Of a stretch of DNA of 64,000 nucleotides, positions 18,585 through 26,599 are shown in pieces. The notes below the pieces were generated by a model. That model was not told where the DNA came from. It saw only the letters and a list, made by a program, of their open reading frames with translations, and made no database searches. Both the position numbers and the translations under genes were made by a program. This DNA is from Clostridia bacterium (GTDB lineage: Bacteria > Bacillota > DSM-521 > Neomoorellales > Neomoorellaceae): positions 1 through 64,000 of the forward strand of contig JASKKH010000006.1 of NCBI GenBank assembly GCA_030154265.1. Direction: 5' to 3'. Positions within the stretch are counted from its first letter, which is position 1. Each line of letters begins with the position of its first letter.

Positions 18585-18809
18585 TTATTCAATGGTATAT
18601 GGTAACAAAGCAATTGCACGTGCCTTTTTAATAGCCCTTGTTACCTGACGCTGGTGATTAGCACAATTGCCAGAAACGCGGCGTGGTAATATTTTGCCTC
18701 TTTCACTTATATAGCGACGGAGGCGTCCAACATCTTTATAATCAACCTGTTCTATTTTGTCAACACAAAAGCTACAAACTCGCTTCCGACGTTTCTTGTC
18801 ACGACGCAA
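18585..18809 (-). CDS. rpsR: 30S ribosomal protein S18
   Basis: Small-subunit protein that pairs with S6. The 74 residues carry VCSFCVDK (a CxxC pair), IDYK-like [19 protein letters not shown] and the C-terminal [17 protein letters not shown]. The presence of CxxC (plus a further Cys in SGNCANH) indicates the zinc-binding form of S18. It follows ssb closely in the standard rpsF-ssb-rpsR order. Confidence 0.97.
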   Translation of the reverse strand: MRRDKKRRKRVCSFCVDKIEQVDYKDVGRLRRYISERGKILPRRVSGNCANHQRQVTRAIKKARAIALLPYTIE

Positions 18810-18831
18810 ATTTTATTACACCCCTTTAAAT

Positions 18832-19257
18832 TTAAAAAGGCAAATCGTCTTCGCCTAAGTCTACTTCAGTCCCAATATCACTAAAATCTTGTTCGGCACT
18901 ACCTATACCGATATCACTACCCGTTCCTCTCCCCTCTTTGGGCCAATCAAGAAAACGCACTTCATCAGCTATAACATCAGTGACTTGCCGTTTTTGCCCC
19001 TCAGGGGTTTCATAAGAACGTGTTTGTAAACGGCCTTCTATAGCTACTAGACGACCTTTATTAAGGTGATTAGCGCAAGTCTCTGCCAGTTTGCGCCAAA
19101 CTGTTATGCGAATAAAATCGGTTTCCCGTTCGCCTTGCTGATTTGCATACTTCCTGTCTATAGCTAATGTAAAATTAGTTACAGCCACTCCACTAGCTGT
19201 ATAGCGAAGTTCCGGATCTCGTGTCAAACGCCCGATTAAGATTACCCTATTTAACAA
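18832..19257 (-). CDS. ssb: Single-stranded DNA-binding protein
   Basis: Tetrameric OB-fold protein that covers single-stranded DNA in replication and repair. The OB fold spans about residues 1-108 (MLNRVILIGRLTRDPELRYT at the start, then DFIRITVWRKLAE). A short acidic linker leads to the conserved C-terminal tip DLGEDDLPF, the docking site for partner proteins. At 141 residues it is slightly short because of a reduced linker. The start is TTG. It lies between rpsF and rpsR. Confidence 0.96.
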   Translation of the reverse strand: MLNRVILIGRLTRDPELRYTASGVAVTNFTLAIDRKYANQQGERETDFIRITVWRKLAETCANHLNKGRLVAIEGRLQTRSYETPEGQKRQVTDVIADEVRFLDWPKEGRGTGSDIGIGSAEQDFSDIGTEVDLGEDDLPF

Positions 19258-19272
19258 TTTTGCCCACTACCT

Positions 19273-19587
19273 TTAGCTTACTTCTTTTTCAGTATTTGGT
19301 TTCTCTTCCAACCTTGTAATAAGGTACCTTAGAATATCATCATTAATTCTTAATAAACGTTCTAATTCTTGAGATACGTTTGGGGCACCTTTAAATTCAA
19401 TAATTACGTAATAACCTTCTCTATATTTGCGAACTTCGTAAGCCATTCGCTTTTTGCCCCACTCATTTACCTGGACAACCTCGCCACCTTGATCAGCAAT
19501 TAACTTAGTAAATTTTTCTATTAATGCTGCTGTAGCTTCGGCTTCCAGATCGGGCTTAATTACGAATACACTTTCGTAATTCCGCAT
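19273..19587 (-). CDS. rpsF: 30S ribosomal protein S6
   Basis: Small-subunit protein, partner of S18. The 104 residues contain MRNYESVFVIKPDLE, VNEWGKKRMAYEVRKYREGYYV and the C-terminal LLRINDDILRYLITRLEE, all typical. First gene of the operon, directly behind a promoter (19650-19678) and a leader hairpin (19618-19635) that may be the S6:S18 feedback target. Confidence 0.97.
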   Translation of the reverse strand: MRNYESVFVIKPDLEAEATAALIEKFTKLIADQGGEVVQVNEWGKKRMAYEVRKYREGYYVIIEFKGAPNVSQELERLLRINDDILRYLITRLEEKPNTEKEVS

Positions 19588-19617
19588 ACTGGAACACCTC
19601 CTCCCTATGGACTTTTG

Positions 19618-19635
19618 GCCCCACTTTTGTGGAGC
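19618..19635 (-). promoter_or_regulatory. Leader hairpin of rpsF, possible S6:S18 target
   Basis: GCTCCAC and GTGGGGC (seven pairs, one G-U) flank an AAAA loop in the leader between promoter and rpsF. Bacteria often have an S6:S18-binding hairpin at this place. The match to that RNA family is by position, not by verified consensus. Confidence 0.4.
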
Positions 19636-19649
19636 AGGAAGCTTAAGAA

Positions 19650-19678
19650 ATTATAACATACATATTTCCCCAGGGCAA
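19650..19678 (-). promoter_or_regulatory. Sigma-A promoter of rpsF-ssb-rpsR operon
   Basis: TTGCCC (19673-19678) and TATAAT (19650-19655) on the minus strand are separated by 17 bases, about 60 bases upstream of rpsF. Confidence 0.8.
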
Positions 19679-19838
19679 GGCTTCCATTTGATACCAATAA
19701 AATACAAGCTTAACTAATATATTTATTTTTATGTCAGTTTCCGACAATCTTCACTACATATTTATGTTAAACTACTATTGATGTAAGAAATTGATTCGAA
19801 TTAGAGGAAAATGTCAATTTTTAATGTGAGGGATAAAA

Positions 19839-20348
19839 ATGTACCGTGTTGGTATTATTTGTTGTAAATATTTTTGGAAAGAGGGGTGCCCAGGATATAA
19901 ATCACATACCCTTTGTTTTTTAGCCGCTGAAAAAAAACAAGGACCTTTAGGGGAACTTGGGGAATTTAAAATTGTAACTATGAAACCTTGCCCAGGCTGT
20001 CCCGGTACAGGTCGTATAAAACTGGCCTACCAAATGATTAAAAATGATAAAATAGATCATATTGTGTTTCCATCATGTTTGTTTTTTAACAACCACTGTA
20101 GTACAGCATCCCAACATGCAGCCATAATTGAAGAAAAAACTGGCCGACCGGTATTAATGGGAAGCTATGTAGACGCTGATAAAGCCCGTTCATCCAAGAC
20201 AGTAATTACAAAGCCAGATAATATCCCTAGTTTAACTGAGTGTCATCAACACCTTCTTAACCTGTCTTATTTAAACTATCTTTATAAAAAAAATCCCGTG
20301 GGAAGCAGATCTCAAATACCGCTTCAATCTTTCCTCAGGATGGCCTAG
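19839..20348 (+). CDS. CGGC-domain, Cys-rich protein
   Basis: A 169-residue protein resembling the CGGC domain family (small Cys/His-rich, probably metal-binding, often in anaerobes). Cysteines occur at 8, 9, 17, 26 and as CPGC at 51-54, with a later FPSCLFFNNHCS segment. No membrane segment or signal peptide. It is one of few plus-strand genes in this part and converges on DUF951, overlapping its 3' end by 14 bases. Function unknown; the domain call is moderate because the motif reads CPGC rather than CGGC. Confidence 0.6.
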   Translation: MYRVGIICCKYFWKEGCPGYKSHTLCFLAAEKKQGPLGELGEFKIVTMKPCPGCPGTGRIKLAYQMIKNDKIDHIVFPSCLFFNNHCSTASQHAAIIEEKTGRPVLMGSYVDADKARSSKTVITKPDNIPSLTECHQHLLNLSYLNYLYKKNPVGSRSQIPLQSFLRMA

Positions 20349-20520
20349 AGAGAACCTTTTTAATACTTTTCTCTGCTTTTGTCCGAGAAATAAGAATTAA
20401 TCTACCACATCCTAGACAGCGAAGGCGGAAATCCATCCCTACTCTTAATATCTCCCATCGGTCACTCCCACAGGGATGTACCTTTTTCATTTGTACAATA
20501 TCGCCAATCCTATAGTCCAA
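20335..20520 (-). CDS. DUF951 family small protein
   Basis: A 61-residue basic protein of the DUF951 family, recognised by the start YRIGDIVQMKKVHPCGS, RVGMDFRLRCLGCGR and a basic tail. Three cysteines (CGS, CLGC) could bind zinc. The family is nearly universal in Firmicutes and often lies next to ychF or mechanosensitive channel genes; its function is unknown. TTG start behind AAAGGAGAAGG. It follows the HEAT-repeat gene. Confidence 0.85.
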   Translation of the reverse strand: MDYRIGDIVQMKKVHPCGSDRWEILRVGMDFRLRCLGCGRLILISRTKAEKSIKKVLSRPS

Positions 20521-20548
20521 AATTATCCTTCTCCTTTATTTTCCTTAA

Positions 20549-21412
20549 TTAAAAACTATTTTTAACAGCAAGTACTTTAAGAGCCATCTTAGCAGCCAAC
20601 CTAACTTCCTGTGAATCATCGTCTAGACATGCTGTCAAAGCTGGTTGTGCTTCTTTATGTTTTAATTTGCCTAAAGCACGAACGGCTGCGGCTCGTACTC
20701 TGGGAACATTATCCTTTAATGCAATTATTAAGATTTCTCCTACCTCCTTAACTTCCATCTCACCTAAGACATTGGCTGCGGCTTCCCGCACATTATCAGA
20801 ACCTGTTCTTAAGCAATTCTCCAAGGCAGTTAGAGTTTGACTATCCTTAAAAAGTCCTAAAATCTCAATAATCCGTACAGTTACTTCTTCGGGGCTTTCT
20901 TCAAGAAAATGAAGTAACGGTGGGATGCTAGTTGTCCCAAATGCAAGTAGAACATCAGCAATCCTGGCTGGAGGCAACCGTTTGGGTTCATTAAGTCCCG
21001 TTATTAGTAACTTTAGACAACGCGGATCACGTAATTTAATTAATGCTTCAGTTGCTGCCAGCTGTACTCCCTCATCCCGGTCTCTTATTGCCTCTAATAG
21101 AAATCCTAGAGCTCGGGTTTCTTGTAAATTACCAAGGATTGTGGCGGCAACAACTTTTTCTTCAACATTACCTTGCTGCAAGTATAATAACCACTTGTCA
21201 ACCAAACCTTCTTCATTCACCATTATAATTAACTGTTCCTTAGTACCTGAATCTAAAAGCGACCAAACCCCATTTAGTAATTTGGCCAAATCAATAACTT
21301 CTAACTGTTTTAACCTTTTTTGTAAGCGCCCCCCTAATTTGCCATTACAACGTTCTAACTCAATTGTTAATTGCTGTTGTAGATTTTTATGACACCTACC
21401 CCACCCAAACAA
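20549..21412 (-). CDS. HEAT-repeat protein
   Basis: A 287-residue soluble protein made of helical HEAT-like repeats from about residue 85 on: units such as DRDEGVQLAATEALIKL, GSDNVREAAANVLGEM, DNVPRVRAAAVRALGKL and DDSQEVRLAAKMALKVL recur every 30 residues or so. Such scaffolds bind other proteins; related ones act as phycobilin lyases or PBS lyase-like adaptors, but nothing here shows that. TTG at 21412 is chosen (GGAGGAG nine bases upstream); an in-frame TTG three codons earlier touches the ribosome site. It is followed by DUF951. Confidence 0.75.
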   Translation of the reverse strand: MFGWGRCHKNLQQQLTIELERCNGKLGGRLQKRLKQLEVIDLAKLLNGVWSLLDSGTKEQLIIMVNEEGLVDKWLLYLQQGNVEEKVVAATILGNLQETRALGFLLEAIRDRDEGVQLAATEALIKLRDPRCLKLLITGLNEPKRLPPARIADVLLAFGTTSIPPLLHFLEESPEEVTVRIIEILGLFKDSQTLTALENCLRTGSDNVREAAANVLGEMEVKEVGEILIIALKDNVPRVRAAAVRALGKLKHKEAQPALTACLDDDSQEVRLAAKMALKVLAVKNSF

Positions 21413-21470
21413 AATTACCAACTCCTCCCAAGTAGGATCCTTTCTAAAACGTCTGAACTACCTCAAAAGA

Positions 21471-21507
21471 AAAGCACCTGGCTACTAAGAATGCCATAAG
21501 GTGCTTT
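21471..21507 (-). terminator. Terminator after the M18 aminopeptidase
   Basis: AAAGCACC and GGTGCTTT form an eight-pair stem with an inner GGC/GCC pairing, followed on the minus strand by TTCTTTT. It lies about 50 bases downstream of the aminopeptidase stop. Confidence 0.75.
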
Positions 21508-21558
21508 AAAATTTAACTTATATTTCTACACGATATTAACCTTTTCCTTCCAAAAAAT

Positions 21559-22986
21559 TCAACTAGCCATAAAAGCACTATATGCTTTATATGCCATGTA
21601 AACATCAACTTTACTAGATATCTCAAGAGGAGCATGCATAGATAACAATGGCGGTCCACAATCAACCACGTCCAGACCAAAATAGGCTAAAAATTTGGCA
21701 ATTGTTCCACCACCGCCAACCTCAATCTTACCCATTTCTCCACTCTGCCAAATCACTTGATTATGGTTTAAAATATCTCTTATTTGTCCCATATATTCCG
21801 CGCTAGCATCATTAGCATCATATTTGCCTTTCGACCCGGTATATTTGTGTACCACCACACCGTGTCCTAAATAACATGCATTATATATATCATAAACATT
21901 TTCATAAGTGGGATTTACACCAGCAGTTACATCAGCTGAAATAGCTTTAGAGTTAGCTAAAATTCTATTGACATTAGTAATATTGGTCATACCATTTCTG
22001 GCTGCTATTTCTGTAATTGCATATTCTAAAAAGCGAGATTGGGCACCGGTGTTTCCTGTACTACCAATTTCCTCTTTATCAATTAATAAAACTAAACTTG
22101 TATGCTTTGGATTCATAAGGTCAAAGATAGCCTGTAAAGCTGTATAACCACATATCCTGTCATCTTGGCCATAGGCTCCTATTAATGAACGATCAAAGCC
22201 AAGATCTCTTGCCGGGCCAGCAGGAACTAATTGCAACTCAGCTGTAATAAAGTCTTCTTCTACTAAGCCATACCGTTCATTTAATAATTGCAGAATTGCT
22301 AAACGTATTTTATTTTTAACTTTATCATCACCTTGATAGGGTAGGCTTCCAACTAGCAAATTAAGTTCCTCACCATCCACAGCCTTATCTAAGGATTTTT
22401 TTAGCTGTTCCTTAGCAAGGTGAGGTAACAAATCGCTAATAGTAAAAATCGGGTCACCACTGTCTTCACCAATTACTACATCTATACGGCGACCATCACG
22501 AAGCATAATAACCCCATGCAAAGCTAGAGGCAAAGCAGTCCACTGATACTTTTTAATCCCTCCATAATAATGGGTTTTAAACAAAGCCAAACTATTTTTT
22601 TCATAAAGAGGCATTGGCTTTAAATCTAATCGGGGTGCATCAACATGAGCACCAACCAGTCTTACACCTTCTTCTAGTGGTGCTGTTCCAACCACTCCCA
22701 ACAATAAAACTTTACCACGCCATTCAATAAAAAACTTGCTGCCAGGACTTAATATACTGCCAACAGGCATTTCAGTTAAGGAAAAAAAGCCATTGCTCTT
22801 AGCTGCTTCAAGAGCAATCCTAACAGCTTCTCGTTCAGTTTTGGCTTTACTTAAATAATCCTTGTAACCCTCACAAAAAGAAAACACCTTCTCTTTTTCA
22901 CCAATATTTAATCGTTCCCATGCACTTTTCTTAGAGATAGATAATCTTTCTTCCAGATCTTTCCCTGCGCTATCATTTTGACTAAT
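21559..22986 (-). CDS. M18 family aminopeptidase, possible ATT start
   Basis: Zinc aminopeptidase of the aspartyl-aminopeptidase (M18) family. Visible metal-site blocks are VGAHVDAPRLDLKP, DDRICGYTALQA, LLIDKEEIGSTGNTGAQS and LSMHAPLEISSKVD at the C terminus. A GTG at 22887 would give 442 residues, yet the frame stays open for 33 more codons with family-like sequence (SAWERLNIGEKEKVFSFCEG). No ATG, GTG or TTG exists there before an in-frame TAA; ATT at 22986 is eight bases after AAGGGGG. I therefore give the 475-residue form. Substrate specificity is unknown. Confidence 0.85.
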   Translation of the reverse strand: MSQNDSAGKDLEERLSISKKSAWERLNIGEKEKVFSFCEGYKDYLSKAKTEREAVRIALEAAKSNGFFSLTEMPVGSILSPGSKFFIEWRGKVLLLGVVGTAPLEEGVRLVGAHVDAPRLDLKPMPLYEKNSLALFKTHYYGGIKKYQWTALPLALHGVIMLRDGRRIDVVIGEDSGDPIFTISDLLPHLAKEQLKKSLDKAVDGEELNLLVGSLPYQGDDKVKNKIRLAILQLLNERYGLVEEDFITAELQLVPAGPARDLGFDRSLIGAYGQDDRICGYTALQAIFDLMNPKHTSLVLLIDKEEIGSTGNTGAQSRFLEYAITEIAARNGMTNITNVNRILANSKAISADVTAGVNPTYENVYDIYNACYLGHGVVVHKYTGSKGKYDANDASAEYMGQIRDILNHNQVIWQSGEMGKIEVGGGGTIAKFLAYFGLDVVDCGPPLLSMHAPLEISSKVDVYMAYKAYSAFMAS

Positions 22987-23015
22987 CTTAAACGCCCCCT
23001 TTTTAAAATGCCAAT

Positions 23016-23747
23016 TTAAAATATTTTATGTAATAACCCAAAAAGCCAATCATAAATATCGCAAAGAAAAAATCCTATTTTTGAACCATAAAACTGTCGA
23101 GCTAAAGGTAAAACTCCAGGAACCGTTGTCATTGTTGGTAAAGCAAGTAGAGAACGTAATAATCCAAATACTATAGATAGAAAAAATACCTGGCCAATAA
23201 AACCTAAAAATAATCCTAATAATCTACCAACCAACCCTAAAGGTGTATGGTCTATACCCATAGTTAGCCAATAAGCTATTCGTCTAAGAATATATATACT
23301 ACCATAAAAAATAACTATGAGAATTATTAATTCTAAAATTAAAAAGACTATTTGTTTAGCAAGAATCTGCCCAACTGTCCCACCATTGATCTCCATGAGA
23401 CTACCTAACAACTTCAGTTTAATAGGAATGGGTAAAGGAATATTATTAAAAAAAGCTTCTAACTGCCGGGTAGTAGAAATATTAAGAGGTTGTTTAAGAA
23501 TAGTCTCAGGTAAAGGAAGATGAGGGGCTAACCATCTTCCAATTTGCTCGGTGACATTCCCAGTTTGATCTATAAATTCAGTCAAGGGACGAACATATAA
23601 GGCCGTTAATAACCCACCAACAAGATAACTTATCCATCCAGCCAAAAGGTTTAATACACCTAACCGATAACCTCTCCAACAACCCCATAACAAAAGCAAA
23701 GTTAGGATTAAATCAGGATAATTAATCAAAAATGATATATCCCCCAT
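23016..23747 (-). CDS. CvpA-family membrane protein
   Basis: A 243-residue protein with about four to five hydrophobic segments. The N terminus (NYPDLILTLLLLWGCWRGYRLG) matches the start of CvpA/colicin-V-production-type proteins, and a second pair of segments follows at about 130-215 with GLVGRLLGLFLGFIGQ. In other bacteria this family is linked to envelope maintenance. The second ATG (23747) is favoured by ribosome-site spacing. It lies between panB and the M18 peptidase on the same strand. Confidence 0.7.
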   Translation of the reverse strand: MGDISFLINYPDLILTLLLLWGCWRGYRLGVLNLLAGWISYLVGGLLTALYVRPLTEFIDQTGNVTEQIGRWLAPHLPLPETILKQPLNISTTRQLEAFFNNIPLPIPIKLKLLGSLMEINGGTVGQILAKQIVFLILELIILIVIFYGSIYILRRIAYWLTMGIDHTPLGLVGRLLGLFLGFIGQVFFLSIVFGLLRSLLALPTMTTVPGVLPLARQFYGSKIGFFLCDIYDWLFGLLHKIF

Positions 23748-23774
23748 TCTTCTCATCCCTTGCTGTTCTTTAAC

Positions 23775-24584
23775 TTACTTAAAACTATGCTCTGCATCAG
23801 GGAATTTTCCTTCACGTACTTCTTCGCGGTATTTTTTTAGAGCTTGAATAATTTCTTCATCTAATTTAGCATAACGTTTAACAAATTTAGGCTTAAAACG
23901 ATCAAATAGACCAAGTAAATCATGATATACCAGAACTTGTCCATCACATTTAGACCCTGCACCAATTCCTATTGTTGGTATTGGCAGCTCAGAGGTTATC
24001 TTAAGAGCCAGTTGTTCTGGTACACATTCTAAAACTAATGCAAAAATACCAGCATCGACTAAAGCTTTTGCATCTCTCATAATTTTCTCTGCGGCAGCCT
24101 CATCTCTACCCTGAACACGATATCCTCCCAGTTGAACGACTGTTTGAGGAGTTAATCCTAGATGACCCACAACCGGAATACCTGCATTGACAATAGCTTT
24201 AACTGCAGGTACCATCTCTTGTCCCCCTTCGAGTTTTACTGCATCAGCCCCGCCTTCTTTAACTAAGCGCCCTGCATTATAGACAGCATCGTTTATACTT
24301 GCCTGATAAGACATAAAAGGCAAATCAGCAACAACAAACGACGCTGGATTAGCACGTACAACTGCCTTTGTATGATGTACCATATCATCCATTGTTACAG
24401 GTACAGTGCTGTCATAACCTAATACAACCATACCTACCGAATCGCCTACTAAAATCATATCTATACCTGCTTTATCAGCTAATAAAGCTGAAGAATAATC
24501 ATAAGCAGTAACCATTGTAATTTTTTCTCCCCGTTCTTTCATAGCCCTAAGCTGGGGTAGACTAACCTTAGCCCTTGAGCTCAT
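23775..24584 (-). CDS. panB: 3-methyl-2-oxobutanoate hydroxymethyltransferase
   Basis: Adds a hydroxymethyl group from methylene-THF to ketoisovalerate, giving ketopantoate. The 269-residue barrel shows [43 protein letters not shown], and [24 protein letters not shown]. The ATG at 24584 is used since GGGAGG is nine bases upstream. It is separated from the panG-panC-panD operon by more than 12 kb. Confidence 0.96.
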   Translation of the reverse strand: MSSRAKVSLPQLRAMKERGEKITMVTAYDYSSALLADKAGIDMILVGDSVGMVVLGYDSTVPVTMDDMVHHTKAVVRANPASFVVADLPFMSYQASINDAVYNAGRLVKEGGADAVKLEGGQEMVPAVKAIVNAGIPVVGHLGLTPQTVVQLGGYRVQGRDEAAAEKIMRDAKALVDAGIFALVLECVPEQLALKITSELPIPTIGIGAGSKCDGQVLVYHDLLGLFDRFKPKFVKRYAKLDEEIIQALKKYREEVREGKFPDAEHSFK

Positions 24585-24625
24585 CTTGAACATCCTCCCT
24601 ACTTAAATATGTCATTGTCCACTGA

Positions 24626-24838
24626 CTAACCATTTGTGTACATAGTATTTGACACTGATATATTATTAATGAAAAAATTTCTAAACCACATTATAACAAA
24701 AAATCCCCCTTGTGGGGGATTTATATTAGGTTGAACTGGTTCAGGAATTTCAAGCGGTGCTTCTTGGGGATGGGGAACGACATTCGGTTCTGGGGCTTCC
24801 TTTGGCCAATCGGGAGAAACAATACGGTTTAACATCAT
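24626..24838 (-). CDS. Small Pro-rich ORF spanning a terminator
   Basis: A 70-codon frame starting at ATG 24838 behind AAGGGGTG. Residues 5-40 are rich in Pro and Glu (SPDWPKEAPEPNVVPHP). The frame then crosses a perfect terminator hairpin (24697-24722), so most transcripts would end before the stop codon. Either the true protein is expressed only on read-through, or the frame is fortuitous after the Pro-rich part. No homologue is recognised and no function is proposed. Confidence 0.4.
   Translation of the reverse strand: MMLNRIVSPDWPKEAPEPNVVPHPQEAPLEIPEPVQPNINPPQGGFFVIMWFRNFFINNISVSNTMYTNG
24697..24722 (-). terminator. Strong terminator inside the Pro-rich ORF
   Basis: AAATCCCCC and GGGGGATTT form nine perfect pairs with a four-base loop, followed on the minus strand by a run of six T (the last three stem bases plus three more). 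One of the clearest terminators in the window, separating DUF441 and the small ORF from panB. Confidence 0.9.
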
Positions 24839-24890
24839 ATTGCACCCCTTTTTTAAAACTATTTTCCCCAAAAAGAATTTAGATATGTCA

Positions 24891-25346
24891 TTAACGCAAC
24901 CAATTTAAAAACTGGATGATAAGTGCTGCAATACCGCCAGCCATAAGTGGCCCTACAGGAATGCCTCCAAAAAAAGCTACCCCAGCAATAGAACCTATAA
25001 CCATACCAATCATCATTTGAGGATATTGTTTAAGCAAGTCAAGACCTTGACAATTCATATGTGTTGCAATAAGTCCACTTGCTATAGCAATAATACCAGG
25101 TAGGGACGTGAATGAGCAAAGCACTTCGTGGGGTTTCACTTGGCCGGAGGCGAAGGGAACTAATACCGAAATTACGAGAAAAATAAGGCCAGCTTCAAGT
25201 GCACGGCGTTCCAGTAATGGATACAGTTTTTGGGAATTCGTAAACTGAACCAATAATAGGATTGCTGCTGCTGCTGATATCACATTTGAACGGCCCAAAA
25301 TGCCTAACAACATGAGTAGTATTAAGATAACCGTCCCCACGGTCAT
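24891..25346 (-). CDS. DUF441 (UPF0756) membrane protein
   Basis: A 151-residue protein with about four to five membrane segments, starting VGTVILILLMLLGILGRSNV and containing GIIAIASGLIATHMNCQGLDLL and FGGIPVGPLMAGGIAA. These match the DUF441/YtwI family of small membrane proteins of unknown function found throughout Firmicutes and Proteobacteria. It is likely expressed alone or with the small ORF that follows. Confidence 0.8.
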   Translation of the reverse strand: MTVGTVILILLMLLGILGRSNVISAAAAILLLVQFTNSQKLYPLLERRALEAGLIFLVISVLVPFASGQVKPHEVLCSFTSLPGIIAIASGLIATHMNCQGLDLLKQYPQMMIGMVIGSIAGVAFFGGIPVGPLMAGGIAALIIQFLNWLR

Positions 25347-25439
25347 ATTAAACGCCCCTTGCTCTTGGAAAAAAGTTAGTATTGATATGGTTATATGCAG
25401 TTATTCCAATTATATGCAAAGGGTTTGTAACATTAGCGG

Positions 25440-26168
25440 TTATATAATTTTATCCTCTCTTTTTATAATTCCTTTATCATAAACTGGTACAACATTGACC
25501 AAGTTTTCTTTTGCACAATATATTAGATCTTCTTCCATCCCCTTTTCAATTAAGGTCTTACCATGATAACAACTTCTAAATACTTCAACCGGACTAATAT
25601 TTTTAAATCTATAGTATTCCATTGCAGCTAGAGCTCCATCTCGTAAATCAAATTCACCATTATCAAGGAGATAATTAACAATTAACCCTGCTGTAAAAAA
25701 ATCATCTATAGAAAACAGTTCTCTGGTACCAGCACAAATAATCCCTATATCTCTGGAAGTTGCAGCAGCACGTTTAGCGACAGCTTGGGCATTAACGATA
25801 GCTCCAAGAAAAATTTCCTTACCATTTGATGCACGACGGATAGCCTGAGTGCCATTGGTGGTAGTCATAATTAGTCGTTTGCCTTTAATTTTTTGTTTTA
25901 TGCATTCTAATGGAGAGTTACCCAAATCAAAACCTGGTATTTTAACTGAATTCCTTTCGCCTCCTAATAAAACCCTCTTATCTTCTAAACGGGTCCGCAT
26001 GGCAATGGCTTCCTCAGGTGTCAACACGGGAATTACTTCTAAACAACCCTCAGCTAAAGCCATTGTAATAGTTGTTGTTGCACGAAGTACATCCACTACA
26101 ATAATTGTTTTATTATGTATATGTTCATCAGCGACACTTTTAAAGGTCGGAAAAACTTCTACTTCCAA
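25440..26168 (-). CDS. comB: 2-phosphosulfolactate phosphatase (ComB family)
   Basis: Predicted to hydrolyse 2-phosphosulfolactate to sulfolactate, as in the coenzyme M pathway of methanogens. The 242 residues show VVDVLRATTTITMAL, LGGERNSVKIPGFDLGNSP and TTNGTQAIRRA, typical of the Mg-dependent ComB fold. ComB homologues also occur in many bacteria without coenzyme M, including spore-formers that contain sulfolactate; no comA or comC was found here. TTG start behind GGAGGCG. The assignment is to the family; substrate is inference. Confidence 0.85.
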   Translation of the reverse strand: MEVEVFPTFKSVADEHIHNKTIIVVDVLRATTTITMALAEGCLEVIPVLTPEEAIAMRTRLEDKRVLLGGERNSVKIPGFDLGNSPLECIKQKIKGKRLIMTTTNGTQAIRRASNGKEIFLGAIVNAQAVAKRAAATSRDIGIICAGTRELFSIDDFFTAGLIVNYLLDNGEFDLRDGALAAMEYYRFKNISPVEVFRSCYHGKTLIEKGMEEDLIYCAKENLVNVVPVYDKGIIKREDKII

Positions 26169-26249
26169 ATTAACGCCTCCAGTTCAAACCAATTAAAAAA
26201 ATTTTATTCGTTACTCAACATAAAAATCCTGCCATCTAACTTTTAAAAA

Positions 26250-26525
26250 TTATTTATTAATACCATAAAATATTAGACAAACTCCTAAAAATATAATTAG
26301 TAATTTATTGATAGGAAATTTACTTGCCAAGCCAAATATGCCTAAAGCCATAACTATAGTCATAATCGTTGGCCCAATTAATGCCAAGACTGCATTAATT
26401 TTTAGTGCTGTCTCAACTCTATTAGCTCTTAACATTAAAAAAGCTGCCGTTAATTCGATGAGGCTGGATAAAACGCGCATTATCGCCATTGCCAAGACAT
26501 GTTTGTCTAAAAAAAAGAAAAACAT
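26250..26525 (-). CDS. yqhV: YqhV family (DUF2619) membrane protein
   Basis: A 91-residue protein with three hydrophobic helices. The core MRVLSSLIELTAAFLML, KINAVLALIGPTIM and KLLIIFLGVCLIFYG corresponds closely to YqhV of Bacillus, a small protein encoded near sporulation stage III genes there. Function unknown. ATG behind GGGAGGAG. It is divergent from the MFS gene, whose annotated long frame would overlap it but whose likely start does not. Confidence 0.8.
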   Translation of the reverse strand: MFFFFLDKHVLAMAIMRVLSSLIELTAAFLMLRANRVETALKINAVLALIGPTIMTIVMALGIFGLASKFPINKLLIIFLGVCLIFYGINK

Positions 26526-26599
26526 GGCATCTCCTCCCGTTATTTTTTATGCTTTTTGGGGTGAAAATAGAAGTAGCCATATTAAGGAGGTTTCCTAAT

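Noticed and set aside
20925-21392. Plus-strand frame of 155 codons
   Set aside because: Antisense to the HEAT-repeat gene; Ser/Arg-rich shadow composition.
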